Positions 49,430 through 58,550 of a DNA stretch of 64,000 nt are shown here, in pieces. Source of the stretch: Paenibacillus phytorum (GTDB taxonomy: Bacteria; Bacillota; Bacilli; Paenibacillales; NBRC-103111); NCBI RefSeq assembly GCF_013141715.1, contig NZ_WHOA01000241.1, positions 372,001 to 436,000 of the forward strand, read 5' to 3'. Under the pieces are notes generated by a model, which was not told the origin of the DNA, made no database searches, and worked only from the letters and a program-made list of their open reading frames with translations. The first letter of the stretch is position 1. Every line of letters begins with the position of its first letter. Position numbers and translations under genes: made by a program.

Positions 49430-51532
49430 ATGGAGAAAAGAGTACAAATGGAACTTGGCGGAAAACCGTTCATTCTTGAAACGGGAAGACTGGCCAAACA
49501 AGCCAATGCAGCTGTAACTGTACGTTATGGCGATACGGTTGTGCTGAGTACAGTAACAGCTTCAAGCGGACCGAAAGATCTGGATTTCTTTCCGTTAACG
49601 GTTAATTATGAAGAAAGATTATATTCCGTTGGTAAAATTCCAGGTGGTTTTATTAAACGTGAAGGACGTCCCAGTGAGAAAGCAATCCTAGCGAGCCGTT
49701 TAACGGATCGTCCGATTCGCCCTCTTTTCCCTGAAGGCTTCCGGAATGACGTGCAAATCGTTTCTATCGTAATGAGCGTAGACCAAGAGTGTCCGCCAGA
49801 AATGGCAGCAATGATTGGTACTTCTGCTGCACTAGCAATCTCTGACGTTCCTTTCAATGGGCCTGTTGGTGGCGTGATTGTTGGACGAGTAGATGGGCAA
49901 TTCGTTATTAATCCGACGGGTGAGACAGCAGAGAAAAGTGATCTTCACTTGACAGTTGCCGGCACCAAAGATGCGATAATGATGGTAGAAGCAGGTGCGA
50001 ATGAAGTTTCAGAGGAAGTTGTACTCGAAGCTATCATGTTTGGTCACGATGAAATCCGTAAGATTGTTGCGGTGATTGAAGAATTAGTTGAGCAAGCAGG
50101 TAAACCGAAAATGGAGGTCAAACTTCATACGGTTGATGCCGAGGTAAATAGTGCTGTTCGTGAATTTGCTCAAGCTAGACTAGTTGATGCGATTAAAATT
50201 CCTGAGAAGCATGCTAGACAAGAAGCAATCGATGTTGTGAATGCCGAAGCTGTGGAACATTTTACAGCCTTGTATGCAGAAACTCCTGGCTTACTAGGTG
50301 ATGTGAAAGAAACGCTTTATGATATCGTTAAAGAAGAAGTACGTCGTTTGATCACACATGATAAAGTGAGACCAGATGGACGTAAACCAGAAGAAATTCG
50401 TCCAATTGATTGTGATATTGATTTGTTACCGCGTACTCACGGTTCAGGCTTGTTCACACGTGGACAAACACAAGCACTTAGTATCTGTACATTAGGCGCA
50501 TTAGGCGATGTTCAAATATTGGATGGCTTGGACCTTACAGAAACCAAACGTTTCATGCATCACTATAATTTTCCTCCGTTTTCCGTTGGGGAAGCAAGAC
50601 CGCTTCGTCCACCGGGTCGTCGTGAAATCGGGCATGGTGCATTAGGAGAGAGAGCTCTTGAGCCGATCATCCCTAATGAAGTTGAATTCCCTTACACAAT
50701 TCGTCTTGTATCTGAAGTATTAGAATCGAACGGTTCTACATCCCAAGCTAGTATTTGTGCAAGCACACTTGCTCTTATGGATGCTGGTGTTCCAATTAAA
50801 GCTCCGGTTGCTGGTATTGCAATGGGTCTGATCAAAGACGGAGATCATTTCTCCATTTTATCCGATATTCAGGGTATGGAAGATCATCTTGGCGATATGG
50901 ACTTTAAAGTTGCGGGAACGTCTGAAGGTATTACAGCCCTGCAGATGGATATCAAGATCGATGGGATTGATCGCAGCATCCTGCAGCAATCTTTGCAGCA
51001 AGCCAAAGAAGGTCGTTTGCACATTTTAGGTAAAATGGTATCTCGTATTTCTGAGCCTAAGAAGACTCTTTCCAAATACGCGCCTAAAATTCTTACAATG
51101 AACATCAACCCGGACAAAATCCGTGATGTCATTGGTGCCGGTGGTAAAATCATCAATAAAATTATTGAAGAAACTGGCGTGAAAATTGATATCGAACAAG
51201 ATGGCCGTGTATTCATCGCATCATCCAACCAAGAGATGAACGAAAAAGCACGTTCTATTATCGAAGGCATCGTACGCGAGGTTATTGTGGGTGAAACTTA
51301 CCTGGGTACCGTAAAACGCGTTGAGAAATTCGGAGCATTCGTAGAAATTTTGCCTGGTAAAGAAGGTTTAGTTCATATTTCACAAATCTCCACAGAGCGT
51401 GTAGCGAAAGTGGAAGACGTAGTGAACATTGGCGATCAAATCACCGTCAAAGTAACCGAAATTGACCAACAAGGAAGAGTTAATCTTTCTCGCAAAGCGA
51501 CATTAACTTCGCAAGTCCCGGCTCAGACCTAA
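49430..51532 (+). CDS. pnp: Polynucleotide phosphorylase
   Basis: 700 residues. Two RNase PH domains (about 10-225 and 310-540) with TRGQTQALSICTLGALGDVQ and KRFMHHYNFPPFSVGEA in the second, active half; a helical linker; a KH domain (VIGAGGKIINKIIEETGVKI near 565-584); and an S1 domain (YLGTVKRVEKFGAFVEILPG near 624-643). It degrades RNA 3' to 5' using phosphate and is part of the RNA degradosome network with RNase J. Its own terminator follows. Confidence 0.99.
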   Translation: MEKRVQMELGGKPFILETGRLAKQANAAVTVRYGDTVVLSTVTASSGPKDLDFFPLTVNYEERLYSVGKIPGGFIKREGRPSEKAILASRLTDRPIRPLFPEGFRNDVQIVSIVMSVDQECPPEMAAMIGTSAALAISDVPFNGPVGGVIVGRVDGQFVINPTGETAEKSDLHLTVAGTKDAIMMVEAGANEVSEEVVLEAIMFGHDEIRKIVAVIEELVEQAGKPKMEVKLHTVDAEVNSAVREFAQARLVDAIKIPEKHARQEAIDVVNAEAVEHFTALYAETPGLLGDVKETLYDIVKEEVRRLITHDKVRPDGRKPEEIRPIDCDIDLLPRTHGSGLFTRGQTQALSICTLGALGDVQILDGLDLTETKRFMHHYNFPPFSVGEARPLRPPGRREIGHGALGERALEPIIPNEVEFPYTIRLVSEVLESNGSTSQASICASTLALMDAGVPIKAPVAGIAMGLIKDGDHFSILSDIQGMEDHLGDMDFKVAGTSEGITALQMDIKIDGIDRSILQQSLQQAKEGRLHILGKMVSRISEPKKTLSKYAPKILTMNINPDKIRDVIGAGGKIINKIIEETGVKIDIEQDGRVFIASSNQEMNEKARSIIEGIVREVIVGETYLGTVKRVEKFGAFVEILPGKEGLVHISQISTERVAKVEDVVNIGDQITVKVTEIDQQGRVNLSRKATLTSQVPAQT

Positions 51533-51572
51533 GCCGCGTGACTTGTGAAGTCCCTTTTAAATAGTTTTGGAT

Positions 51573-51601
51573 AAAGAGTCAGATCAATCTGTCTCTTTTT
51601 T
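51573..51601 (+). terminator. Terminator after pnp
   Basis: AAAGAG (51573-51578) and CTCTTT (51593-51598), with an inner CAGA/TCTG pair and a T-T mismatch between them, loop TCAA, then a T run. Intrinsic terminator. Confidence 0.85.
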
Positions 51602-51686
51602 GCTATTTAGACATACTTGGACATGCCTCGTTCTACTCTTGTCCTTTCCTGCATAAAATCAGGAAATAAGGAAGGGGGATCTGTGT

Positions 51687-52733
51687 ATGCTCCACAAAAA
51701 ATGGCTTCTTCTTGGAAGTTTTTTTGCTATGGTTTTGCTTACATTGGATGCAATCCCTGGCGTAGGAACTTACATCAATGCAGTTAAGAATAATCAAATT
51801 CTAGCAGATACTAATTTGAGGGATGAAGAAGCACTCCCTGTCTTTGCCTCTACCACTTTAAATTCAATTGAACAAAAGAAGTCAAAGCAAAACATTTTAC
51901 TAGAAACGATCATGAAAGAAGCTGAAAAACGAAAGATTCCCCCCATTAATGCTAAAATTGATCCCGTTTGGAAAGCTATTCCCGGTTACAATGGATTAGA
52001 AGTCGATATTGAGGAGACGCTCAAGCTAGCAGAGCATCACTTAACGCCGAATAAAATCAATTATGTAATGAAAGAAGTTCAACCTAGTATTCAATTAAAC
52101 GATCTCGGTCCGAATCCGATATATAAAGGGAATCCCAAGAAGCCAATGGTTTCTTTCATGATCAATGTTGCTTGGGGTAATGAGTATTTGCCTAGTATGT
52201 TAGACACTCTCCGCAAAGAAAATGTACATGCGACTTTCTTTCTGGATGGCTCGTGGTTGAAGAAGAACTTAGAAATGGCAAAAAAGATCCAAACCGAAGG
52301 GCATGAATTATCTAATCACGCTTATTCGCACAAGGATATGAGAAGTATAACGCGCAGTAAAGCTGTTGAGGAAATTTCTAAAACAGAGGATCTGTTGAAG
52401 CAGCAGCTTGGTGTAAAGAACATGCTGTTTGCGCCTCCTTCGGGTTATTTTAACCAAGAAACGGTTCAAGTAGCATCGGAGTTCAGTCTGCAAACTGTAC
52501 TTTGGACTTTCGATACGGTGGATTGGAAAAATCCAGGGTCTGATCGAATCCTTCAACGGTTATCGACAAGTGTCGAGCCTGGATCACTTATTTTGATGCA
52601 TCCAACGACCTCATCCAAGGAAGCACTGCAAGGTATGATTAGTATCATTAAAAATAAAGGGCTGACGATTGGCACCGTATCTGAGCTTTTATCCTCTAAA
52701 CGTGTTGCTGAAGCAGGTCAAATCGCGAATTAA
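51687..52733 (+). CDS. ylxY: YlxY-type polysaccharide deacetylase-like protein
   Basis: 348 residues. An N-terminal signal/anchor (about 5-22, WLLLGSFFAMVLLTLDAIPG) is followed by an NodB-fold domain at about 150-330. The NodB motif 1, usually TFDDG, is replaced by MVSFMINVAWGNEYLPSMLD, so the catalytic Asp pair is missing. Motif 2 HELSNHAYSHKDM keeps metal-type His residues, motif 3 is FAPPSGYFN, and motif 4 is WTFDTVDWKNPG. B. subtilis carries ylxY at the same place after pnp. Probably an exported, possibly non-catalytic or altered cell-wall protein, perhaps sporulation-related; function unknown. Confidence 0.9.
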   Translation: MLHKKWLLLGSFFAMVLLTLDAIPGVGTYINAVKNNQILADTNLRDEEALPVFASTTLNSIEQKKSKQNILLETIMKEAEKRKIPPINAKIDPVWKAIPGYNGLEVDIEETLKLAEHHLTPNKINYVMKEVQPSIQLNDLGPNPIYKGNPKKPMVSFMINVAWGNEYLPSMLDTLRKENVHATFFLDGSWLKKNLEMAKKIQTEGHELSNHAYSHKDMRSITRSKAVEEISKTEDLLKQQLGVKNMLFAPPSGYFNQETVQVASEFSLQTVLWTFDTVDWKNPGSDRILQRLSTSVEPGSLILMHPTTSSKEALQGMISIIKNKGLTIGTVSELLSSKRVAEAGQIAN

Positions 52734-52789
52734 TCGATGAATCAGCTGCAAAGTTGAGTCGTTGGCACATTTTTGTTAGACTGAGTAAG

Positions 52790-52795
52790 TATAAT
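52790..52795 (+). promoter_or_regulatory. Possible -10 element before mlpA
   Basis: A perfect TATAAT stands 45 nt before the mlpA start, but the best upstream hexamer, TTGGCA at 52762-52767, is 22 bp away and there is no TGn extension. It is recorded as weak evidence that mlpA-dut may have its own promoter. Confidence 0.3.
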
Positions 52796-52839
52796 TGGGG
52801 AAAAGGACTTTAGGTGCTACAATTCGAGGAGGAACCTTG

Positions 52840-54096
52840 GTGATCAAATATCGCTTACATAATGGCTTGAGAGTCGTCATGGAACAAATTCCTACGTTTC
52901 GATCGGTTACGTTCGGGATATGGGTGAAGACGGGCTCGCGTAATGAGTCTCAAGATAATAACGGCATTTCGCATTTTATTGAACACATGTTGTTCAAGGG
53001 GACAGAGCGCCATACAGCCAAAGATATCGCGGAGATATTTGATGGAATCGGAGGAAATGTGAATGCATTCACTTCCAAAGAGTACACATGCTATTATGCA
53101 AAGGTTCTTGATGATCATTTGCCTCTTGCCATGGATATGCTTTCGGACATGTTTTTCCATTCTGCATTTGATGAGAGTGAGTTAGAAAAAGAGAAGAACG
53201 TCATTTATGAAGAGATCTCTATGTATGAAGATACACCGGACGATCTGGTTCATGATTTATTGGCCAAAGCTTCTTATGGCTCACATCCGCTGGGGTATAC
53301 GATCCTCGGAACCCAGGACAATTTATCGAAAATGAAATCCGAAGATCTGCGTAACTATATGAAGCAATATTATAATACCGAAAATACGGTTCTTAGTATT
53401 GCTGGCAATATTGATGATAGCGTGCGCGAGCTTATTGAGAAGCATTTCGGTGAATTCGCTCAAACGGGCGTGGAAACAAGTTATGACGCGCCGGATTTCC
53501 TTGGAGAACTGATTTTCCATGCGAAAAAAACGGAGCAAAATCACATCTGTCTATCGCTTCCAGGTCTTTCGCTTCAAGAAGAGAATCTATATCCGATGGT
53601 ACTGCTCAATAATGCCATTGGCGGTGGAATGAGTTCTAGATTGTTCCAAGAGATTCGTGAGAAACGCGGTCTCGCTTATTCCGTATATTCGTACCATTCT
53701 TCGCATATCGACAGCGGCATGTTCACGATTTATACTGGCACAGCGCCGAAGCAGACGGAAGAAGTGCTCAAAGTGACTATGGAGCTGCTGCATGATATAG
53801 CGGTGAATGGAATGACGGATTCTGAACTAAAGAAAGGAAAAGAGCAGCTGAAAGGCAGCTTGATCCTCAGTTTGGAGAGTACCAGCAGCCGTATGAACCG
53901 ATTCGGGAAAAATGAGCTGATGACTGGTAAGCATTACAGTCTCGACGAAATGATCGAGCGAATTGAAAGCGTTCAGATGGAGAACATTCGTCAATTGACG
54001 AAAACGCTATTCGGGGCACCTTTTGCTCTATCTATGGTAGGAAATTCGGATGATGTAATTAACGGCTTCAGGAGGGATCAGCTTGTCTCTCTATAA
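52840..54096 (+). CDS. mlpA: MlpA (YmxG), M16-family processing peptidase
   Basis: 418 residues from GTG 52840, 6 nt after GAGGAGGA; earlier in-frame TTG/GTG codons lie too close to or before the SD. The inverted zinc motif HFIEH is at residues 45-49 (H45, E48, H49), followed by FKGTERHTAKDIAE, with the distal Glu in LEKEKNVIYEEISMYEDTPD. The C-terminal half has the substrate-binding GGGMSSRLFQEIREKRGLAY motif. M16 peptidases of this type cleave short peptides. In B. subtilis mlpA follows ylxY, as here. The 3' end overlaps dut by 14 nt. Confidence 0.95.
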   Translation: MIKYRLHNGLRVVMEQIPTFRSVTFGIWVKTGSRNESQDNNGISHFIEHMLFKGTERHTAKDIAEIFDGIGGNVNAFTSKEYTCYYAKVLDDHLPLAMDMLSDMFFHSAFDESELEKEKNVIYEEISMYEDTPDDLVHDLLAKASYGSHPLGYTILGTQDNLSKMKSEDLRNYMKQYYNTENTVLSIAGNIDDSVRELIEKHFGEFAQTGVETSYDAPDFLGELIFHAKKTEQNHICLSLPGLSLQEENLYPMVLLNNAIGGGMSSRLFQEIREKRGLAYSVYSYHSSHIDSGMFTIYTGTAPKQTEEVLKVTMELLHDIAVNGMTDSELKKGKEQLKGSLILSLESTSSRMNRFGKNELMTGKHYSLDEMIERIESVQMENIRQLTKTLFGAPFALSMVGNSDDVINGFRRDQLVSL

Positions 54097-54538
54097 CTTT
54101 GATGTTCAAATAAAACGGGTATCCGGACAGGAAGATATCCTTATGCCTCAGAAAATGTCCGCCGGTGCCAGCGGCTTCGACCTTCATGCTGCTGTGAGCG
54201 AGCCGATAGTGCTAGGTCCGGGTGAGCGTCAACTGATCCCGACAGGCTTTGCGCTCAGTATGCCGCCTGAGCTTGAAGCTCAGATCCGGCCGAGAAGCGG
54301 GCTTGCCTACAAGCATGGCATCACAACACTGAACTCACCGGGAACGATTGATGCCGACTACCGCGGGGAAGTGAAAGTGCTGCTGATTAACCATGGGCAG
54401 GAACCGTTCACCATTCAGCGGAATGAGCGAATTGCACAGATGGTTTTCCAACTTGTGCCGCAGATCCAGCTCAATGAGGTTTCGGAATTAACGGAGACGG
54501 AGCGAGGATCAGGCGGTTTCGGCCATACTGGACGGTAA
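54083..54538 (+). CDS. dut: dUTP pyrophosphatase (trimeric type)
   Basis: 151 residues from TTG 54083, 5 nt after AGGAGGGA, inside the mlpA 3' end. All five trimeric dUTPase motifs are visible: SAGASGFDLHAA, RPRSGLA, GTIDADYRGEVKV, ERIAQMVF and the C-terminal RGSGGFGHTGR. It hydrolyses dUTP to dUMP and PPi. In B. subtilis chromosomal dUTPase genes are mainly prophage-associated, but here dut is in a core operon. The 14-nt overlap implies translational coupling to mlpA. Composition is slightly more GC-rich than nearby genes. Confidence 0.96.
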   Translation: MSLYNFDVQIKRVSGQEDILMPQKMSAGASGFDLHAAVSEPIVLGPGERQLIPTGFALSMPPELEAQIRPRSGLAYKHGITTLNSPGTIDADYRGEVKVLLINHGQEPFTIQRNERIAQMVFQLVPQIQLNEVSELTETERGSGGFGHTGR

Positions 54539-54569
54539 CAGCTCTACTACATACGTAAGCATATATGCC

Positions 54570-54600
54570 AGAACCCCTTCTAATTGAAGGGGTTCTTTTT
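54570..54600 (+). terminator. Terminator after dut
   Basis: AGAACCCCTT (54570-54579) and AAGGGGTTCT (54587-54596) form a perfect 10-bp stem with a short loop, followed by TTTTT. Strong intrinsic terminator that isolates dpaA from mlpA-dut. Confidence 0.92.
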
Positions 54601-54628
54601 GTATTCCAAGGAACTGAGCACGGAAAGT

Positions 54629-54657
54629 CACCCATCCTTAGGCGAACGCATACTATA
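54629..54657 (+). promoter_or_regulatory. SigK-type promoter of dpaA
   Basis: CACC (54629-54632), 16 bp, CATACTATA (54649-54657) matches the mother-cell SigK consensus mACm-N16-CATAnnnTA. The start would be near 54665, about 27 nt before the dpaA ATG with its own GAAAGGGGTG SD. Late mother-cell expression agrees with dipicolinate synthesis by DpaA/DpaB. Confidence 0.75.
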
Positions 54658-54691
54658 ACGTATCGAAACGGACCGAGAAAGGGGTGTAAGA

Positions 54692-55591
54692 ATGCTCACT
54701 GGGATTTCGGTTGCTATTATGGGTGGAGACGCCCGGCAGCTTGAAGTAATTCAGAAATTTACTGAACTTGATGCTACGGTGACATTAATCGGCTTTGACA
54801 ATTTAGGGAGGCAATTTAGCGGTGTTTCAAATGCTAAACTCGATCCCGTGCTGTTTCAAACCGTAGATGTACTTATTTTACCTGCAGTAGGTACGGATGA
54901 TTCGGGACAAGTGGAATCTATATTCTCGAGTGAAGAGATGAGACTGACAGATGATCTTATGTCTTCACTGCCAAAGCATGCAAAAGTGTATACAGGAATG
55001 GCCAAAAGCTTTCTAAAAAAGCTTTGTGCGGCACATGGGATTGAGGTAGTGGAGTTATTCGAGCGTGATGATATAGCGATTTATAACTCCATTCCGACAG
55101 CTGAGGGAGCGCTAATGATGGCGATCCAGAACACCGATATTACCATCCATGGTTCAGTTAGTATGGTTTTAGGTTTTGGTCGTACAGGTTTTACAATGGC
55201 CAAAACGTTGCAGGGATTAGGGGCAACCGTGAAGGTTGGCGTGAGGAAACCGGAGCATTTTGCAAGGGCGTGGGAGATGGGTTTTCAGCCTTTTTATACA
55301 AAGGACCTGTACCCGGAAGTGGGGAATATTGACTTGCTTTTTAATACAATTCCGACTATGATAGTCACAGCGCAAGTTATTACTAATATCCCACATCGCG
55401 CGCTCATCATCGATTTGGCTTCTAAACCCGGCGGAACGGACTTCCGATTTGCCGAGAAAAGAGGCATCAAAGCGATGCTAGCGCCCGGTTTACCTGGCAT
55501 CGTCGCCCCCAAAACAGCTGGCCGCATCATGGCAAACACACTTAGTCAGCTGATCGTGGAAGACTTCAAAGACAGGAGCGATGTGGAATGA
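54692..55591 (+). CDS. dpaA: Dipicolinate synthase subunit A
   Basis: 299 residues. The N-terminal domain contains SVAIMGGDARQLEVIQKFTE (about 5-24) and the C-terminal Rossmann domain has VSMVLGFGRTGFTMAKTLQG (about 153-172). With DpaB it converts dihydrodipicolinate from the lysine pathway to dipicolinic acid in the mother cell, which fills the spore core with calcium. Called SpoVFA in B. subtilis. The stop overlaps dpaB (ATGA). This gene is direct evidence for endospore formation. Confidence 0.97.
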   Translation: MLTGISVAIMGGDARQLEVIQKFTELDATVTLIGFDNLGRQFSGVSNAKLDPVLFQTVDVLILPAVGTDDSGQVESIFSSEEMRLTDDLMSSLPKHAKVYTGMAKSFLKKLCAAHGIEVVELFERDDIAIYNSIPTAEGALMMAIQNTDITIHGSVSMVLGFGRTGFTMAKTLQGLGATVKVGVRKPEHFARAWEMGFQPFYTKDLYPEVGNIDLLFNTIPTMIVTAQVITNIPHRALIIDLASKPGGTDFRFAEKRGIKAMLAPGLPGIVAPKTAGRIMANTLSQLIVEDFKDRSDVE

Positions 55592-56181
55592 ATTGGCAAG
55601 GGAAAACAGTCGGATATGCTTTAACTGGTTCTCACTGTACGTTGGAAGAAGTCATGCCGCAGATTAAGAGATTTGTAGATGCAGGTGCACGTGTCATTCC
55701 GATTGTATCGAATACAGTCATGACTACCGACACACGTTTTGGCAAATCAGATGATTGGCAGCAACAGATAAAGGATATAACAGGGAACGAAATTATATCT
55801 ACTATTGTAGCTGCAGAGCCTCTAGGTCCATCCAAGTTGCTTGATGTGATGGTTATTGCGCCATGCACAGGGAACACGACTAGCAAGCTAGCAAACGCGA
55901 TGACAGAGAGTCCAGTACTTATGGCTGCAAAAGCACAAATGAGAAATTTGCGGCCGCTAGTTTTAGCGATTTCGACCAATGATGGGCTGGGTTTGAACGC
56001 GATGAATATCGCAAAGCTTCTCATTACCAAAAACATTTATTTTGTGCCCTATGGTCAAGATGCACCTGGAGCGAAGCCAAATTCGTTGGTAGCTCGGATG
56101 GACTTGATTATGGAAGCCTGTGAAGCTGCTCTTGAAGGTAAGCAATTGCAGCCCATGATTATTGAGAGATTTCTATACTAA
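55588..56181 (+). CDS. dpaB: Dipicolinate synthase subunit B
   Basis: 197 residues of the flavoprotein (HFCD) fold. GKTVGYALTGSHCTLEEVMP at 4-23, VIAPCTGNTTSKLANAMTES near 91-110 and LAISTNDGLGLNAMNIAKLL near 127-146 match SpoVFB/DpaB. It forms the active enzyme with DpaA. The gene is translationally coupled to dpaA and precedes asd by 36 nt, linking DPA synthesis to the diaminopimelate operon. Confidence 0.97.
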   Translation: MNWQGKTVGYALTGSHCTLEEVMPQIKRFVDAGARVIPIVSNTVMTTDTRFGKSDDWQQQIKDITGNEIISTIVAAEPLGPSKLLDVMVIAPCTGNTTSKLANAMTESPVLMAAKAQMRNLRPLVLAISTNDGLGLNAMNIAKLLITKNIYFVPYGQDAPGAKPNSLVARMDLIMEACEAALEGKQLQPMIIERFLY

Positions 56182-56191
56182 TTCATATATA
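56162..56191 (+). promoter_or_regulatory. Possible vegetative promoter of asd-dapG-dapA
   Basis: TTGAGA (56162-56167), 18 bp, TATATA (56186-56191) at the very end of dpaB. In B. subtilis the asd-dapG-dapA genes are transcribed from a vegetative promoter in addition to the sporulation read-through, so such a site is expected here. The -10 is imperfect. Confidence 0.4.
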
Positions 56192-56217
56192 ACTACTTGA
56201 AGGGGAGAGTCCAGCTC

Positions 56218-57255
56218 ATGTCGAACCAGAAGCTTTTTAACGTTGCAGTCGTAGGCGCTACAGGCGCAGTAGGAGAACAAATAATCCGTCTATTGGAAGA
56301 ACGGAATTTCCCCATCAAGGAATTGAAATTACTCTCTTCCGCTCGTTCAGCGGGCGTAAAGCTTTCTTTCAAAGGTCAAGAAGTAATCGTTCAAGAAGCG
56401 ACACCAGAAAGCTTCGAAGGCGTTGATATTGCTTTATTTAGTGCTGGAGGCGATGTTACGAAGGCATTAGCTCCTCACGCGGTTAAGGCGGGTACGATCT
56501 GTATCGATAATACGAGTGCATACCGCATGGATCCTGAAACACCACTTGTGGTGCCTGAGGTAAATGTTGAGAAAATTAACGAGCACAAAGGCATTATTGC
56601 CAATCCGAATTGTTCTACGATCCAAATGGTAGCTGCACTTAAGCCACTATATGACCGTTATGGGATTTCCCGTATCATCGTGTCAACGTACCAAGCTGTT
56701 TCTGGAGCTGGTGCTAAAGCGATTAACGAAATGTTGAGACAATCGAAAGAAGTGCTTGAAGGAAATGATGCGAATCCGGATATTTTGCCGGTTGGTTCTT
56801 TGCCAGTGAAACATCAGATCGCCTTCAATGCGATTCCGCAAATCGATAAGTTCCTCGATAACGGTTTTACGAATGAAGAAATGAAAATGATTCTTGAAAC
56901 GAAAAAAATAATGGGTGATGAGTCCATTGAAGTTACAGCTACATGTGTCCGTATTCCGGTTGTTTATGGTCATTCTGAGTCTGTCTATGTTGAATTAAAA
57001 GCAGATTTCGACGTAGAAGAAGTGAAGACGTTACTTGCAAATGCCCCTGGTATTGTTCTTGTTGACAATCCGGCTGAGCAGCAATACCCCCTTGCTACAG
57101 ATGCAGCGGGTAAACTGGAAACTTTCGTTGGTCGTGTACGCCGTGATTTGAGCAATCCAAAAGCGCTAAATATGTGGATTGTTTCTGACAACTTGCTAAA
57201 AGGCGCTGCATGGAATGCTGTACAAATTGCTGAATATATTGCTATAGAACAATAA
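56218..57255 (+). CDS. asd: Aspartate-semialdehyde dehydrogenase
   Basis: 345 residues from ATG 56218 (AAGGGGAG at 56200-56207). NADP-binding VAVVGATGAVGEQIIRLLEE (about 9-28), active-site Cys in ANPNCSTIQMVAALKPL near 128-144, and the substrate-binding RIPVVYGHSESVYVELKADF segment. It reduces aspartyl phosphate to aspartate semialdehyde, upstream of DapA. The following gap holds an imperfect hairpin (ACTGCGAT with ATCGTGCAGT, 57268-57289) without a T run. Confidence 0.97.
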   Translation: MSNQKLFNVAVVGATGAVGEQIIRLLEERNFPIKELKLLSSARSAGVKLSFKGQEVIVQEATPESFEGVDIALFSAGGDVTKALAPHAVKAGTICIDNTSAYRMDPETPLVVPEVNVEKINEHKGIIANPNCSTIQMVAALKPLYDRYGISRIIVSTYQAVSGAGAKAINEMLRQSKEVLEGNDANPDILPVGSLPVKHQIAFNAIPQIDKFLDNGFTNEEMKMILETKKIMGDESIEVTATCVRIPVVYGHSESVYVELKADFDVEEVKTLLANAPGIVLVDNPAEQQYPLATDAAGKLETFVGRVRRDLSNPKALNMWIVSDNLLKGAAWNAVQIAEYIAIEQ

Positions 57256-57306
57256 TCAGCAACAATGACTGCGATTATTATCGTGCAGTGAATATGGGGG
57301 AAACTC

Positions 57307-58524
57307 ATGCGAATCCTTGTACAAAAATTTGGAGGCACTTCGCTTTCCACCGCTCATGCCAGAGAACACGTTATTGGACACATTCAAGACGCACTTATCA
57401 ATCATTATAAATTGGTTGTTGTTGTATCCGCGATGGGAAGAAAAGGAGAACCTTATGCGACTGACACGCTCTTAGACCTCGTTCGAAAGAACGGGGAGGG
57501 GCTGCCAGCTCGGGAACTCGATATGTTAATGGGCTGCGGAGAGTTAATTTCTGCGGTACATTTGTGCAGCTTATTACAAGCAACAGGTATTCGTTCTACG
57601 GTTTTGACAGGTGGGCAAGCTGGTATTCTTACGAATGATGTTCACGGTAATGCCCAGATAGTAGCTATGCAGCCTAACAGGATCCTTGAATTGCTGGAAC
57701 AAGATATGGTAGTCATTGTTACCGGATTTCAAGGTAAAACAAGTCAAGACGAACTAACAACATTAGGGCGCGGTGGTAGTGATACATCGGCTACTGCTCT
57801 TGGGGCTGCCCTTAAAGCAGAAATTGTAGATATTTTCACGGATGTCAACGGAATATTGACAGCGGATCCACGGATCGTTGAGGATGCTAAACCGCTAGTT
57901 CGCGTAAGCTTCGCTGAAATCTGCAATATGGCACATAATGGTGCTAAGGTTATACATCCACGCGCGGTAGAAGTAGCCATGCAGGCTAATATTCCGATTC
58001 GCGTGCGATCTACGTTTTCCAAAGAAGAAGGAACGTTGGTTACAGCTTCAGACAGTATCCCTACGGATATGAGTCAAGTGAGGGATCGATTCGTTACGGG
58101 AATTGCCCATTTTACGAACATTACTCAAATTCATGTTGCTGCGGTTGACGGTCAATTCGATCTTCAGCTTCGTGTATTTAAAACGATGGCGCTACATCAG
58201 ATTAGTGTTGATTTTATAAACGTCAATCCATCGGGAGTCGTTTATACGGTGTTCGATCATGAAGCGGAACGCGCTCTAAAATTGCTCAGAGGTCAAGGCT
58301 ATGATCCTAAAGCCGTGAGCGGATGTGCGAAAGTTTCGGTGATCGGTGGAGGTATGAACGGAGTACCAGGTATTATGGCGCAAATTGTTGAGGCATTAAC
58401 GGTGGAGGACATACGTATCCTTCAATCAGCCGATTCAAATACAACGATTTGGGTGCTTGTCCATGGTGTTGATATGATTAAATCTGTTAGGGCACTACAT
58501 CATAAATTCAATTTATTTAAGTGA
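57307..58524 (+). CDS. dapG: Aspartokinase I (diaminopimelate-sensitive)
   Basis: 405 residues. The kinase signature ILVQKFGGTSLSTAHAREHV is at 3-22; RGGSDTSATALGAALKAEIV and DIFTDVNGILTADPRIVEDA follow at about 155-194; two ACT domains occupy the C-terminus (about 275-405). In B. subtilis DapG is feedback-inhibited by meso-diaminopimelate, fitting its place between asd and dapA. It is monofunctional, with no homoserine dehydrogenase fused. Confidence 0.96.
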   Translation: MRILVQKFGGTSLSTAHAREHVIGHIQDALINHYKLVVVVSAMGRKGEPYATDTLLDLVRKNGEGLPARELDMLMGCGELISAVHLCSLLQATGIRSTVLTGGQAGILTNDVHGNAQIVAMQPNRILELLEQDMVVIVTGFQGKTSQDELTTLGRGGSDTSATALGAALKAEIVDIFTDVNGILTADPRIVEDAKPLVRVSFAEICNMAHNGAKVIHPRAVEVAMQANIPIRVRSTFSKEEGTLVTASDSIPTDMSQVRDRFVTGIAHFTNITQIHVAAVDGQFDLQLRVFKTMALHQISVDFINVNPSGVVYTVFDHEAERALKLLRGQGYDPKAVSGCAKVSVIGGGMNGVPGIMAQIVEALTVEDIRILQSADSNTTIWVLVHGVDMIKSVRALHHKFNLFK

Positions 58525-58550
58525 AAATGTGAGATTGAGGAGGTAAGACG

